Assembly: GCF_028682475.1 (NCBI RefSeq)
Contig: NZ_JANHLE010000007.1
Location: 124,001 to 188,000 of the forward strand
Direction: 5' to 3'
Length of the DNA stretch: 64,000 nt
From: Pseudomonas putida
Lineage (GTDB): Bacteria > Pseudomonadota > Gammaproteobacteria > Pseudomonadales > Pseudomonadaceae
Shown: one piece after another, positions 1-9,861 of the stretch
How positions within the stretch are numbered: position 1 is the first letter of the stretch
Layout of the letters: each line of letters opens with the position of its first letter
Notes under the pieces: model-generated
What the model was told of the DNA's origin: nothing
What the model saw: the letters and a program-made list of their open reading frames with translations, nothing else
Database searches by the model: none
Program-made: the position numbers and the translations under genes

Positions 1-438
1 CCGCAGTTGTGCGCGGTGGCCGGGGTGCTCCTGCTCAGCCGTAGTTCCGACCGCCTGCGCGAGCGGCGCTGGCATTTTTCCAGCGGCGCACTGATGGCCG
101 CCAGCGGCCTGGCAATCATCGTCCTGGCGCAGGGGCAACTGGGCACCTCGCTGATCGGCCTGTGCCTGGCCATGCTGGGCATCGCCTCGGTCACGCCGGT
201 GTTCTTCGCCCTGGTCTCGGAATACCTGCCGCACCCCTCGGTAGCGGTGGGGATCGCCCTGGTCAGCAGTATCGGCAACCTCGGCGGCGCGGTCATTCCG
301 TCGCTCACCAGTGCCCTGAATACCGCCAGCGGCGGAACCACCTACAGCCTGTATCTGGTCATGGGCCTGTACCTGCTCGCCAGCGCCATTGTGCTGCGGG
401 TCGCCCGGCCTGCCCTGCAGACCTACCAGTCCGCCTGA
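1..438 (+). CDS. MFS transporter, ACS family, C-terminal part
   Basis: The reading frame is open from base 1 and ends with TGA at 436-438, so only the last 145 residues are in the window. It shows four to five hydrophobic segments and the basic cytoplasmic loop [10 protein letters not shown], typical of the anion:cation symporter branch of the major facilitator superfamily (phthalate/tartrate-type permeases). The run [11 protein letters not shown] fits the conserved segment of the penultimate helices in that branch. It probably imports an organic anion across the inner membrane by proton symport. The HisD-like gene starts only 32 nt downstream, so the permease probably feeds the catabolic genes that follow. 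The substrate cannot be read from the sequence. Confidence 0.85.
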   Translation, partial: PQLCAVAGVLLLSRSSDRLRERRWHFSSGALMAASGLAIIVLAQGQLGTSLIGLCLAMLGIASVTPVFFALVSEYLPHPSVAVGIALVSSIGNLGGAVIPSLTSALNTASGGTTYSLYLVMGLYLLASAIVLRVARPALQTYQSA

Positions 439-470
439 GGCTCAACCTCTTAAACCGAAGGAGATCTACC

Positions 471-1754
471 GTGATTCAACACCTCAAGAAGGGGCAATCA
501 GCCCAGGCCAAGGCCAGTGACCAGGCCCAGGTTCGGGCCACCGTCGAGGGTATCCTCAGTGATATCGAGCAGCGCGGCGATACGGCGGTACGCGAATACT
601 CAGCGAAATTCGACAACTGGACACCGTCCAGCATGCGCCTGAGCCAGGCGCAGATCGACGCCTGCATCGCCAGCCTGCCGCGCCGGACACTCGACGACAT
701 TGTGTTTGCCCAGACCCAGATCCGCCGTTTCGCCCAGGTGCAAAAAGACTCGATGCACGACGTCGAAGTCGAGACCCTGCCGGGGGTGGTGCTCGGTCAT
801 CGCAACATCCCGGTCAACTCGGTGGGTTGCTACATTCCTGGCGGCAAGTATCCGTTGATTGCCAGCGCGCACATGAGCGTGCTGACCGCCAAGGTTGCCG
901 GGGTCAAGCGTGTGATTGCCAGCGCGCCGCCTTTTGAAGGCCAGCCCTGCGCGGAAATCGTCGCCGCCATGCACCTGGCCGGCGCCGATGAGATCTACTG
1001 CCTTGGCGGCGTCCAGGCCGTGGCCGCGATGGCCCTAGGTACCGAAAGCATCGCCGCCGTCGACATGATTGTCGGCCCCGGCAACGCCTATGTCGCCGAA
1101 GCCAAGCGTCAGCTGTATGGCCGCGTCGGTATCGACCTGTTCGCCGGCCCCACCGAAACCCTGGTGATCTGTGACGACAGCGTGGATGCCGAACTGGTCG
1201 CCGTCGACCTGCTCGGCCAGGCCGAGCACGGCCCCACCTCCCCGGCCTATTGCGTGACCACCAGCAAAACCATCGCCGAACAACTGCCCGCCGCCATCGA
1301 GCAGGTGCTTTCACGCCTGGACACGGCGCCAATCGCCAGCGTCGCCTGGCGCGATTTCGGCGAGATCTACCTGTGCGACAGCGACGAAGAGGCGCTGGAA
1401 GTCGCCGAGCGCCTGTGCTCCGAACATGTCCAGGTAATGACCCGCGACCCGGACTGGTACCACCAGCGCATGACCCGCTACGGCGCGCTGTTCCTCGGCC
1501 ACCGCACCAATGTCAGCTATGGCGACAAGGTCATCGGCACCAACCACACCCTGCCGACCATGGGCGCCGGTCGTTATACCGGCGGCTTGTGGGTCGGCAA
1601 GTTCATCAAGACCCACACCTACCAGCGCGTGCTGACCGACGCCGCGAGCGTGATGATCGGCCAGTACTGCTCGCGGCTGTGCGGCTATGAACATATGTCC
1701 GGTCACAAAGAACAGGCGGACATCCGTGTGCGCCGCCTGCAGCAGGAGGCTTGA
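471..1754 (+). CDS. Histidinol-dehydrogenase-fold NAD-dependent dehydrogenase (HisD paralogue, possibly sulfopropanediol dehydrogenase-like)
   Basis: The GTG start at 471 is preceded by AAGGAGAT. The 427-residue product has the HisD fold. Zinc and catalytic positions of HisD are all recognisable: LLGQAEHGP (Gln/His), CSEHVQV (Glu-His general base), [11 protein letters not shown] (Asp) and the C-terminal [12 protein letters not shown] (His). HisD-family enzymes oxidise a primary alcohol to a carboxylate in two NAD-dependent steps. The context is a permease, thioesterase, sulfatase and beta-oxidation genes, with no histidine biosynthesis genes, so this is probably a catabolic paralogue. HpsN, which oxidises dihydroxypropanesulfonate to sulfolactate, is the best known relative of that kind. 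I infer an alcohol dehydrogenase role in the cluster; the specific substrate is not established. Confidence 0.8.
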   Translation: MIQHLKKGQSAQAKASDQAQVRATVEGILSDIEQRGDTAVREYSAKFDNWTPSSMRLSQAQIDACIASLPRRTLDDIVFAQTQIRRFAQVQKDSMHDVEVETLPGVVLGHRNIPVNSVGCYIPGGKYPLIASAHMSVLTAKVAGVKRVIASAPPFEGQPCAEIVAAMHLAGADEIYCLGGVQAVAAMALGTESIAAVDMIVGPGNAYVAEAKRQLYGRVGIDLFAGPTETLVICDDSVDAELVAVDLLGQAEHGPTSPAYCVTTSKTIAEQLPAAIEQVLSRLDTAPIASVAWRDFGEIYLCDSDEEALEVAERLCSEHVQVMTRDPDWYHQRMTRYGALFLGHRTNVSYGDKVIGTNHTLPTMGAGRYTGGLWVGKFIKTHTYQRVLTDAASVMIGQYCSRLCGYEHMSGHKEQADIRVRRLQQEA

Positions 1755-1758
1755 AGCC

Positions 1759-2205
1759 ATGAGCAAACCTGTACCGCAAGCGCGCAGCGCCTACCCCTAC
1801 CTGCGTGACATCACCACACGCTGGATGGACAACGACGTCTACGGCCACGTCAACAACGTCATCTACTACAGCTGGTTCGACACCGTGGTCAACGGCTGGC
1901 TGCTCGAGCAGAACCTGCTGGACTTCGATCAGTGCCCGACCGTGGGCCTGGTGGTCGATACCCATTGCAGCTACTTCTCCTCCATTGCCTTCCCCGATCT
2001 GGTGCGCGCCGGCTTGCGTGTGGCACGCCTGGGCAGCTCAAGCGTGTGTTACGAGGTCGGGCTGTTCGCCAACGACAACAACGAGGCGTCGGCCCAGGGC
2101 CACTTCGTGCATGTCTACGTCGACCGCGTAACCCGCAGGCCGGTGCCACTGCCGGCGGCGTTGCGCGATGCGCTGGAGACCCTTCAGGTATTGTCCCCGA
2201 ACTGA
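1759..2205 (+). CDS. Hotdog-fold acyl-CoA thioesterase (4HBT/FadM-like)
   Basis: The ATG at 1759 follows AGGAGG and lies 4 nt after the hisD-like stop, so the two are very probably co-transcribed. The 148-residue product contains WMDNDVYGHVNN, the 4-hydroxybenzoyl-CoA thioesterase signature, with the catalytic Asp at about residue 26 and the helix-start GHVNN. Length and motif fit cytoplasmic single-domain thioesterases that act as homotetramers and release free acids from acyl-CoA. In this cluster it could free a dead-end or terminal CoA ester made by the downstream acyl-CoA dehydrogenases. The preferred acyl chain cannot be deduced. Confidence 0.85.
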   Translation: MSKPVPQARSAYPYLRDITTRWMDNDVYGHVNNVIYYSWFDTVVNGWLLEQNLLDFDQCPTVGLVVDTHCSYFSSIAFPDLVRAGLRVARLGSSSVCYEVGLFANDNNEASAQGHFVHVYVDRVTRRPVPLPAALRDALETLQVLSPN

Positions 2206-2283
2206 TACACCCATGAGTTCAAGCCCTGGGCGCATCGCACGCTCAGGGCGCGCAGGCACAAACAACAATAAAGGAGACTGCTG

Positions 2284-3873
2284 ATGATCGAACGTCTGAG
2301 AGGGGCAATGGCCCTCGCCTGCCTGTTGCTGGTCAGTCCGTTGACCCATGCCCAGACCGCCAGGCCCAATATCCTGGTGATCTGGGGCGACGACATCGGC
2401 TGGCAGAACGTCAGCGCCTATGGCATGGGCACCATGGGCTACAGCACACCGAACATCGACAGCATCGGTATGCAGGGCATCCGCTTTACCGACCACTACG
2501 CACAGCCCTCCTGTACCGCAGGCCGGGCCGCGTTCATCACCGGCCAGTACCCGATCCGCTCGGGCATGACCACCGTCGGCCAGCCGGGTGACAAGCTCGG
2601 CCTGCAGGCGGCCTCGCCGAGTCTGGCCGAAGTGCTGAAAAACGCCGGCTACAGCACCGGGCAGTTCGGCAAGAACCATCTGGGCGACAACAACCCCAAC
2701 CTGCCGACGGTGCATGGCTTCGATGAGTTTTTCGGCAACCTGTACCACCTCAACACCGAAGAGCAGCATCAGTACACTGACTACCAGAACTACGCCAAAG
2801 ACTATCCCGGTGGACCGCAGGCCTACGCGAAGAAATTCCAGACCCGCGGTGTGCTGCATACTTTCGCCAGTGACCAGGACGACGCCAGCGTAGACCCGCG
2901 TTTCGGCCTGGTCGGCAAGCAGACCATCGAAGACACCGGCCCCTTGACCATGAAACGCATGGAAGACTTCGACGGCGCCGAAGTGATCCCCATGGCCCTG
3001 GACTTCATGCGCAAGGCGCAAAAACAGGACAAGCCCTTCTTCGTCTGGCTCAACACCAGCCGCATGCACCTCTACACCCACCTCAACGACAAATGGCGTC
3101 ACGCCGCTGCGCAGTACACCCATGAAGACGACACCCAGGGCAGCGGCATGCTCCAGCATGACCATGACATTGCCCAGGTGCTCGCCTTCCTCAAGGACCA
3201 GGGGCTGGAGGACAACACCATCGTCTGGTACTCCACCGACAATGGTCCGGAGCATTCGTCGTGGCCTCACGGTGCAACCACGCCATTTCGCGGCGAGAAG
3301 ATGACCACCTACGAAGGTGGCGTGCGCGTGCCCTCGATGTTGCGCTGGCCGGGGGTCGTCAAGCCGGGGCAGATCAAGAACGGCATCCAGGCGCATCAGG
3401 ACATGTTCACCACCCTGGCGGCCGCAGCCGGAGTGCCTGACGTCGCAGAACAGATGAAGACGGAAAAAAAGCAGTACATCGACGGCATCAACAACCTCGA
3501 CTACTGGACCGGCAAGTCGCCTGTAAGCCTGCGCACCAGCCTCCTCTACTACATCGAAAGTAAATTGACCGCGGTGCGCATGGGCCCCTGGAAACTGCAT
3601 TTCTCCACCAAGGAGGACTACTACGCGCAACTGGTACCGCGCTTCGCACCGTTGATGTTCAACCTGCGCAGCGACCCGTTCGAAAGCTACGACAGCAAGG
3701 ACTCTTACGGCCAGATGATTCAGAAGTCCTCATGGATCTCAGGGCCGATGGGCGAGCTGATCGGCGCGCACCTCAAGACCCTGGCCGAGTATCCACCGGT
3801 GCAACAGGCCAGGTCGTTTGACCGTTCGAACCTGGTACAGGACTTTTTGCAGAGCCAGAAGAAGGCACCTTGA
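2284..3873 (+). CDS. Exported type I sulfatase (formylglycine-dependent arylsulfatase family)
   Basis: ATG 2284 follows AAGGAGACTGCTG. Residues 1-24 are a Sec signal peptide ending THA-QTA, so the enzyme acts in the periplasm. The sulfatase signature is PSCTAGR, with Cys77 expected to be converted to formylglycine by a formylglycine-generating enzyme encoded elsewhere. WGDDIGW supplies the metal-binding Asp pair, and STDNGPEH the Asp/Asn pair further on. At 529 residues it is a full-length alkaline-phosphatase-fold sulfatase hydrolysing a sulfate ester to alcohol plus sulfate. It sits between a thioesterase and acyl-CoA dehydrogenases, which points to a sulfated carbon source that is desulfated before import. 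The true substrate is unknown; a phosphonate or phosphodiesterase activity is possible for the fold but less likely given the CxAxR motif. Confidence 0.88.
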   Translation: MIERLRGAMALACLLLVSPLTHAQTARPNILVIWGDDIGWQNVSAYGMGTMGYSTPNIDSIGMQGIRFTDHYAQPSCTAGRAAFITGQYPIRSGMTTVGQPGDKLGLQAASPSLAEVLKNAGYSTGQFGKNHLGDNNPNLPTVHGFDEFFGNLYHLNTEEQHQYTDYQNYAKDYPGGPQAYAKKFQTRGVLHTFASDQDDASVDPRFGLVGKQTIEDTGPLTMKRMEDFDGAEVIPMALDFMRKAQKQDKPFFVWLNTSRMHLYTHLNDKWRHAAAQYTHEDDTQGSGMLQHDHDIAQVLAFLKDQGLEDNTIVWYSTDNGPEHSSWPHGATTPFRGEKMTTYEGGVRVPSMLRWPGVVKPGQIKNGIQAHQDMFTTLAAAAGVPDVAEQMKTEKKQYIDGINNLDYWTGKSPVSLRTSLLYYIESKLTAVRMGPWKLHFSTKEDYYAQLVPRFAPLMFNLRSDPFESYDSKDSYGQMIQKSSWISGPMGELIGAHLKTLAEYPPVQQARSFDRSNLVQDFLQSQKKAP

Positions 3874-3911
3874 AGCCACCGGGGGGGCTGCGAACGCATA
3901 CCAAGGGCGCG

Positions 3912-3932
3912 GCCCACCCTACCGGGGTGGGC
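3912..3932 (+). repeat. Stem-loop downstream of the sulfatase gene
   Basis: CCCACCC and GGGTGGG form a 7-bp stem, extended by one G-C pair, around a 5-nt loop. No T-run follows, so it is a weak terminator candidate or an mRNA-stabilising hairpin between the sulfatase and the acyl-CoA dehydrogenase genes. Confidence 0.5.
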
Positions 3933-4005
3933 ACGTCGGCGGGTCCGATCTGTTGAACTGCGTGTCACAGCCTCCCCAGACATCCACTTTTCAGGAGTCG
4001 TCTCC

Positions 4006-4047
4006 ATGAGCCACAACAACATCGGGCCAGGATCCAGTCATGAGTGA
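4006..4047 (+). CDS. Possible 13-codon leader peptide overlapping the acyl-CoA dehydrogenase start
   Basis: ATG 4006 has the best ribosome-binding site in this gap (CAGGAG 9 nt upstream). It reads MSHNNIGPGSSHE and stops at TGA 4045-4047, overlapping the ATG of the next gene (4040) in another frame. This geometry would allow translational coupling. There is no homology support, and it may simply be a remnant of an older start. Confidence 0.3.
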   Translation: MSHNNIGPGSSHE

Positions 4048-5836
4048 ATACCACGCGCCGTTGCGCGACATGCAGTTCGTTCTCAATGAGCTGGGCTACT
4101 TTGACCAGGTAAAGACATTGCCCGGTTGTACTCACCTCGACGCCGAGCTGGTCGAGGCCATTCTCGGTGAAGCCGGCAAGTTCGCCCACGGCGTGCTGTC
4201 GCCGCTGAACGTCCCGGGCGACCGCGAAGGCGCGCGCTGGTGCGATGGCGAGGTCGCCACCAGCAGCGGCTGGCGCGAGGCCTACCAGCGCTTCATCGAT
4301 GGCGGCTGGAATGCGCTGTCCTGCGACCCGGAATTCGACGGCCAGGGCCTACCACGGGTGGTGTCGGCACTGGTGGAAGAGATGTGGAACGGCGCCAACC
4401 TCGCGTTCGGCCTGTGCCCGATGCTCACCCGTGGTGCTATCGAGGCGATCGAGTTGCGCGGCTCGACCTACCTCAAGCAAACCTACCTGAGCAAGATGAT
4501 CAGCGGCCACTGGACCGGCACCATGAACCTCACCGAGCCCCAGGCGGGCTCGGACCTGGCTGCCGTGCGCACCCGCGCCGAGCCGGTGGGCGATGGGACC
4601 TACCGCATCAAGGGCCAGAAAATCTTCATCACCTATGGCGAACATGACCTCACCGAGAACATCGTTCATCTGGTACTGGCCCGTACACCTGGCGCACCGG
4701 CCGGGGTCAAAGGCATCTCGCTGTTCGTAGTACCGAAATTCCTCGTGCACAGCGATGGCAGCCTGGGCGCGCGCAACGATGTGCGCTGCGCGTCCATCGA
4801 GCACAAGCTGGGTATCCACGCCAGCCCGACTGCCGTGCTGGCTTTTGGTGACCATGACGGCGCCCTGGGCTGGTTGGTGGGCGAGGAAAACCGCGGCCTG
4901 GAATACATGTTCATCATGATGAACGCGGCGCGTTTCAGCGTCGGCGTTGAAGGCGTCGGGTTAAGCGAGCGCGCCTACCAGCGGGCACGCGCCTATGCCC
5001 GTGAGCGTATCCAGGGCAGCGAGATCGGCGCTGCACAGCGCAGCAACGTGGCGATCATCCGCCACCCGGATGTACGGCGCATGCTGCTGTCAATGAAGGC
5101 GCGCACCGAGGCCATGCGCGCCCTCGCCTGCGAAGTGGCGGCGGCGATGGACTGTGCCGAGCGTCACCCGGACCCCACCAGCCGCCAGGAAGCACAAGCC
5201 CTGGTCGACCTGATGATCCCGGTGGTCAAGGGCTGGAGCACCGAGAACGCCGTGGACATCGCCTCGCTGGGCATACAGATCCATGGCGGCATGGGCTTTA
5301 TCGAAGAAACCGGCGCAGCCCAGCACCTGCGCGATGCGCGGATCACCACCCTGTACGAAGGCACCACCGGTATCCAGGCTGCCGACCTGATCGGCCGCAA
5401 GATCGCCCGTGATGGCGGCAAGGCCATCGGTCAGCTGAGCAAGCAGATTTACCGGGTGATGGAGGAGCTGGCCTGGGCAGACGATCCACAACTGCAGGCC
5501 AACGCCAGCGCGCTGGCCCGGGCGCTGGTGGCACTGAATGCCAGCGTCGAGTTCATCGTCGGTCATTTTGCCGCCGAGCCTGCCCGAGTGTCGGCGGGGG
5601 CCGTGCCGTTTCTGCAACTGCTGGGCATCGTTGCCGGTGGCTGGCAGATGGCCCGTTCAGCACTGGTCGCGCATCAGCGGCTCAAGGCCACAGACCACGA
5701 TCAGGACTTCTATCGCGCCAAGTTGCTCACCGCACGCTTCTATGCCGATCACCTGCTGCCACAGGTCGAGAGCCTGTCGCACAGTGTGATCCACGGCGCC
5801 GATGCCGTTCTGCAGATGCACGATCAGCAATTCTGA
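4040..5836 (+). CDS. Acyl-CoA dehydrogenase (600-residue, DmdC/FadE5-like)
   Basis: The 598-residue flavoprotein has the layout of the long acyl-CoA dehydrogenases: an N-terminal dimerisation segment, the acyl-CoA dehydrogenase N, middle (LTEPQAGSDLAAVRT) and C domains, and an extra C-terminal domain of about 120 residues. The catalytic base is the Glu of TLYEGTTGIQA near residue 435. Such enzymes desaturate acyl-CoA at C2-C3 and pass electrons to ETF; relatives act on medium or long chains and on methylmercaptopropionyl-CoA. The start at 4040 has a weak SD and overlaps a short leader frame. A second enzyme of the same type follows 20 nt later; pairs like this may act on different chain lengths or form a hetero-oligomer. 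Confidence 0.9.
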   Translation: MSEYHAPLRDMQFVLNELGYFDQVKTLPGCTHLDAELVEAILGEAGKFAHGVLSPLNVPGDREGARWCDGEVATSSGWREAYQRFIDGGWNALSCDPEFDGQGLPRVVSALVEEMWNGANLAFGLCPMLTRGAIEAIELRGSTYLKQTYLSKMISGHWTGTMNLTEPQAGSDLAAVRTRAEPVGDGTYRIKGQKIFITYGEHDLTENIVHLVLARTPGAPAGVKGISLFVVPKFLVHSDGSLGARNDVRCASIEHKLGIHASPTAVLAFGDHDGALGWLVGEENRGLEYMFIMMNAARFSVGVEGVGLSERAYQRARAYARERIQGSEIGAAQRSNVAIIRHPDVRRMLLSMKARTEAMRALACEVAAAMDCAERHPDPTSRQEAQALVDLMIPVVKGWSTENAVDIASLGIQIHGGMGFIEETGAAQHLRDARITTLYEGTTGIQAADLIGRKIARDGGKAIGQLSKQIYRVMEELAWADDPQLQANASALARALVALNASVEFIVGHFAAEPARVSAGAVPFLQLLGIVAGGWQMARSALVAHQRLKATDHDQDFYRAKLLTARFYADHLLPQVESLSHSVIHGADAVLQMHDQQF

Positions 5837-5856
5837 ACCCAGTACGAGAGATCCCG

Positions 5857-7659
5857 ATGACCGATGCGCTGCTCAACGAACGCGAACTGAGTTTCCAACT
5901 CTATGAACTGCTCGACACCGAGGCGCTGCTGCAGCGTCCACGTTATGCCGAGCACGACCGTGCGGTGTTTGACGCCACCTTAGAAACCGCTCGCGGCATC
6001 GCCGCCGAGTATTTCGCCCCGCACAACCAGAAAGGCGACGCCCAGGAGCCGACCTTCGACGGTGAAAAAATCACCCTGATTCCGGAAACCAAGGTTGCCT
6101 GGGACGCCTTCGCGCAAGCCGGTTTCCTTGCCGCCCACCATGATGCCGACGACGGTGGCCTGCAGCTGCCGGAAGTCATCCTGCGCGCCAGCATGGCTTA
6201 TTTCAATGCCGCCAATATCGCCACCGTGGCCTACTCGTTCCTGACCATCGGCGCTGCTAACCTGGTCAAGAGCTTTGCCAGCGACAGCCTGCGCGAGCGC
6301 TTTCTGCCGGCGATGCTCGATGGCCGCTTCAGCGGCACCATGGCCCTGACTGAACCGGGCCAGGGCTCGGCCCTTGGCGATCTGCGTACCCTCGCCCGCC
6401 CCGCCGAAGACGGCAGCTACCGCCTGTTCGGACAGAAGATGTTCATTTCCGGCGGTGACCACGAGCTGACCGACAACATCGTGCACATGGTCCTGGCGCG
6501 CATCGAAGGCGCCCCGGCTGGCACCCGCGGCATCTCGTTGTTTCTGGTGCCCAAGTACCTGGTCAACAGCAGCGGTCAGCGCGGCGAACGCAACGACGTG
6601 GCCCTGGCCGGGCTGCTGCACAAGCTGGGCTACCGCAACACCACCTCGACCGTGCTGAATTTCGGTGAACAGACGGGCGCAGTCGGTTACCTGGTGGGCG
6701 AGGCCAACAAAGGCCTGTCGTACATGTTCCAGATGATGAACGAAGCGCGTATCGGTGTGGCCCTGGGCGCTTCGGCGCTGGCCTACCAGAGCTTCATTCA
6801 TGCCCTGGACTACGCCCGCGAACGCCCGCAGGGCCGTCTGCCAGGCGCCAAGGATCCGTTGTCGCCACAGGTGCGCATCGTCGAACACGCCGATGTGCGG
6901 CGCATGCTGCTGCAGCAGAAAACCTATGCCGAAGGCAGCCTGGCGCTGTGCCTGTATGCCAGCAGCCTGTACGAAGATGCCCATACCGCAGCCGAACAGC
7001 AGCGCCGTGACGATGCCGCTGAACTGCTCAACCTGCTGATCCCGATGGTCAAGTCCTATCCGTCGAAGTACGGCGTTATCGCCTCGGACATCGGCGTGCA
7101 GATCCTCGGCGGCTCCGGCTACATCCGCGAGTACCCGCTGGAGCAGTACTACCGGGACAACCGCCTGAACCCCATCCATGAAGGCACCGAAGGTATTCAC
7201 GGCCTGGATTTGCTCGGACGCAAGCTGCAACAGAACGGCGGTACGGGTTACCGTCTGTTCTGCGAGCGGGTCCGGCGTACCCTCGACGAGGCCGGGCGCG
7301 ACGACCGCTGCGCGGCCCTTGCCTACCTGTTGAGCAGCGCCGTGGATCGCTTGCAGGATGTCACCGAAAACCTGCTGGCTCAGGTCGCCGCCGACGCCAA
7401 TCGCGGCCTGTCCAACGCCACGGCGTACCTGGACCTGTTCGGCCGCGTGCTGGTGGGCTGGCTGTGGCTGCGCATGGCGCTGGTCGCCAGCCGTGCCCTG
7501 AGTGCCGGCGCGGTAGACAGCGAAGCGGACTTCTATAACGGCAAATTGCAGGCAGCGCGCTACTTCATGGATTGGGAACTGGCCGGCATCGATGCCCAGG
7601 CGCGCCTGCTCGCCAGCGCCAACCGCACCAGCGTTGACATGCAGGACCAGTGGTTCTGA
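5857..7659 (+). CDS. Acyl-CoA dehydrogenase, second paralogue
   Basis: A 600-residue flavoprotein of the same long family as its upstream neighbour. It shares LTEPGQGSALGDL in the FAD-contact region and LNPIHEGTEGIHGLDLLGRK around the catalytic Glu. The ending SVDMQDQWF parallels AVLQMHDQQF in the neighbour, so the two look like an ancient tandem duplication that has diverged widely. It starts 20 nt after the preceding stop and probably desaturates a different acyl-CoA intermediate of the same route, with ETF as electron acceptor. Confidence 0.9.
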   Translation: MTDALLNERELSFQLYELLDTEALLQRPRYAEHDRAVFDATLETARGIAAEYFAPHNQKGDAQEPTFDGEKITLIPETKVAWDAFAQAGFLAAHHDADDGGLQLPEVILRASMAYFNAANIATVAYSFLTIGAANLVKSFASDSLRERFLPAMLDGRFSGTMALTEPGQGSALGDLRTLARPAEDGSYRLFGQKMFISGGDHELTDNIVHMVLARIEGAPAGTRGISLFLVPKYLVNSSGQRGERNDVALAGLLHKLGYRNTTSTVLNFGEQTGAVGYLVGEANKGLSYMFQMMNEARIGVALGASALAYQSFIHALDYARERPQGRLPGAKDPLSPQVRIVEHADVRRMLLQQKTYAEGSLALCLYASSLYEDAHTAAEQQRRDDAAELLNLLIPMVKSYPSKYGVIASDIGVQILGGSGYIREYPLEQYYRDNRLNPIHEGTEGIHGLDLLGRKLQQNGGTGYRLFCERVRRTLDEAGRDDRCAALAYLLSSAVDRLQDVTENLLAQVAADANRGLSNATAYLDLFGRVLVGWLWLRMALVASRALSAGAVDSEADFYNGKLQAARYFMDWELAGIDAQARLLASANRTSVDMQDQWF

Positions 7660-7695
7660 GCCCGTCCCCTCATTAGAGCTATGCAAGGAGTCACC

Positions 7696-9807
7696 ATGAA
7701 TGCCCTGGTTACCTATCAGGTGGAAGACAACCTGGCCCTGATCGGCCTCGCCCGTCCTCCGGTCAACGCCCTCGGCCAACCGCTGCGCGCCGCCCTGCTG
7801 CAGGCGTGCGAGCAGGCCAACGGCGATCCGTCGGTGCGCGCCATCGTGATCTTCGGCGCTTCGGGTCTGTTCTGCGCCGGTGCCGATATCACTGAGTTCG
7901 GCAGCCCGGCCTCATTTGCCACGCCGAATCTGCCCGACGTACTGCTGCGCCTGACCCGGCTCGACAAGCCACTGGTGGCCGCCATTGGCAAACTCGCCCT
8001 GGGTGGCGGTCTTGAGCTGGCCCTGGCCTGTGGTTATCGCATCGGCGAACCGCAAACCCGCGTCGGCTTGCCGGAAATCAACCTCGGCCTGCTGCCCGGT
8101 GCCGGTGGAACCCAGCGCCTGCCGCGACTGATCGGGGTACAGGCGGCACTGGAGATGATGATCAGTGGCGCCCAGGTGCCGGCCCAACGCGCTCTGGAGC
8201 TGGGTATTGTCGACCGCCTCGCAGACAGCGCCGAACAGCTGCTCGCCAGCGCCTGTGACTATGCTCGCGAGCTGATCGCCAGCGGCGCCCCGGCCCGCCC
8301 GAGCGAGCCTTTTGCCGATCCGGCCAAGGGTGTCGCTGCAGACTTCTTCGAGCGTTACTGCGTCGAGCAGGAACCACGCTGGAAAAGCCGCTTGGCCCCA
8401 CGCCTGGTGTTTTCGGCGGTGCAAGCTGCCTGTCTGCTGCCACTGGAGCAAGGCCTGGCGCGCGAACTGGCGCTGTTCAAGCAGGCTGAAGCCTCGCGCC
8501 AGTCCGAGGCGCTGCGCCATGTGTTCTTTGCCGAACGCGAGGCCGGCAAGGTGCCCGGAATCGACGCCAGCACGCCGTTGCGCCCGATTGCCAAGGTCGC
8601 CGTCATCGGTGCCGGGACCATGGGTGGCGGCATCGCCATGAACTTCGCCAATGTCGGTATTCCGGTAATCCTCCTGGAACGCCAGGGCGAGGCCCTGGAC
8701 CGCGGCCTGACCCAGATCCGCCAGACCTACGGCATCAGCGTCAAGCGCGGCAAACTCAGCGAGGCCCAGCTGGAGCAGCGCATGGCACTGCTGAGCGGCA
8801 CCCTGGATTATGCCGACCTGGCCGACGCCGACCTGGTGATCGAGGCGGTGTTCGAAAAGCTGTCGATCAAGCAGGAGGTGTTCCGCACCCTGGACCGTGT
8901 GTGCAAGCCTGGGGCCATTCTCGCCACCAACACCTCGTCGCTGGACGTCGACCAGATCGCCGCCGTGACCTCGCGCCCGCAGGACGTGATCGGCCTGCAC
9001 TTCTTCAGCCCGGCCAACGTCATGCGCCTGCTGGAAGTGGTCAACGCCCGCGAAACCGCCGCCGACGTCCTGGCCACCACGCTCAAGATCGGCCGTACCA
9101 TCGGCAAGATCCCGGTGGTCTCCGGCGTCTGCTTCGGCTTTATCGGCAACCGCATGCTCGAGCCCTACGCCCGTGAGGCGCACCGCCTGGTACTCGAAGG
9201 CGCCACGCCAGCCCAGGTGGACGGCGTACTCACCGGGCTGGACCTGAACATGGGCGTGTTCAGCATGCTCGACCTGGCCGGCATCGACGTGAACTTTCTG
9301 GTGCGCGATGCCAACCGGGCGGCCATCGCCCACGACGACAGCTACTGCCGTCTCGGTGACGAACTCTACGCGCTTGGCCGCTACGGCCAGAAAACCGGGC
9401 GCGGCTTCTACCAGTATGAAGGTCGCGAGCGTCACAACGACTACGAAGTGGTTGCCCTCGCCGAGCGCCTCGCCGGTGAGCTGCATGTCACCCGCCGCCC
9501 TATCGACGACGGGGAAATCCATGCCCGTTGCCTGTTCATGCTGATCAACGAAGGCATCCAGTTGCTCGATGAGGGTATCGCCTTGCGCTCGGGGGATATC
9601 GACCTGGTGTGGATCAACGGCTATGGCTTCCCGGCCCACCTTGGCGGCCCGATGCACTACGCCGAGCAGTATGGCCTGGACAAAGTGCTGGCCGGCATCC
9701 GCCACTATCGCGATACGCTGGGTGATTATGGTCGGATGTGGTTTACCCCGGCGCCATTGCTCGAACGCCTGGTGGCCGCCGGCAAGACCACCATCGACCG
9801 CATCTGA
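7696..9807 (+). CDS. Bifunctional enoyl-CoA hydratase / 3-hydroxyacyl-CoA dehydrogenase (FadB/FadJ-type)
   Basis: ATG 7696 is chosen over the in-frame ATG 7681 because AAGGAG lies 5 nt before it. The 703-residue protein begins with a crotonase domain (about 1-190) containing GLFCAGADITEF, the oxyanion-hole LALGGG and the catalytic-Glu region GLPEINLGLLPG. It continues with the NAD-binding dehydrogenase domain from about 300 (VAVIGAGTMGGG), the catalytic-His region GLHFFSPANVM, and two C-terminal dehydrogenase domains. It hydrates a 2-enoyl-CoA and oxidises the 3-hydroxyacyl-CoA to 3-ketoacyl-CoA in the cytoplasm. No thiolase lies in this cluster, although bktB is about 36 kb downstream. Confidence 0.93.
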   Translation: MNALVTYQVEDNLALIGLARPPVNALGQPLRAALLQACEQANGDPSVRAIVIFGASGLFCAGADITEFGSPASFATPNLPDVLLRLTRLDKPLVAAIGKLALGGGLELALACGYRIGEPQTRVGLPEINLGLLPGAGGTQRLPRLIGVQAALEMMISGAQVPAQRALELGIVDRLADSAEQLLASACDYARELIASGAPARPSEPFADPAKGVAADFFERYCVEQEPRWKSRLAPRLVFSAVQAACLLPLEQGLARELALFKQAEASRQSEALRHVFFAEREAGKVPGIDASTPLRPIAKVAVIGAGTMGGGIAMNFANVGIPVILLERQGEALDRGLTQIRQTYGISVKRGKLSEAQLEQRMALLSGTLDYADLADADLVIEAVFEKLSIKQEVFRTLDRVCKPGAILATNTSSLDVDQIAAVTSRPQDVIGLHFFSPANVMRLLEVVNARETAADVLATTLKIGRTIGKIPVVSGVCFGFIGNRMLEPYAREAHRLVLEGATPAQVDGVLTGLDLNMGVFSMLDLAGIDVNFLVRDANRAAIAHDDSYCRLGDELYALGRYGQKTGRGFYQYEGRERHNDYEVVALAERLAGELHVTRRPIDDGEIHARCLFMLINEGIQLLDEGIALRSGDIDLVWINGYGFPAHLGGPMHYAEQYGLDKVLAGIRHYRDTLGDYGRMWFTPAPLLERLVAAGKTTIDRI

Positions 9808-9814
9808 TGCATCA

Positions 9815-9839
9815 GGCAGGCGCCACGGTGGCGCCTGCC
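9815..9839 (+). repeat. 25-nt near-perfect palindrome after the FadJ-type gene
   Basis: GGCAGGCGCCAC and GTGGCGCCTGCC form 12-bp arms around a single G. No T-run follows. It lies between two co-directional genes and may act as a partial terminator or an mRNA end-stabiliser. Confidence 0.6.
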
Positions 9840-9861
9840 CTCGCACAAACAGGATTAGCCC

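Noticed and set aside
471..1754. HisD as the histidine biosynthesis enzyme
   Set aside because: No other his gene is near and the neighbours are catabolic; treated as a paralogue although the active site is conserved.
2038..3630. 530-codon minus-strand frame over the sulfatase gene
   Set aside because: The sulfatase reading has a signal peptide, catalytic motif and SD; the antisense frame has none.
5980..7779. 599-codon minus-strand frame
   Set aside because: Shadow of the second acyl-CoA dehydrogenase; repetitive Gln/Val/Gly-rich translation without motifs.
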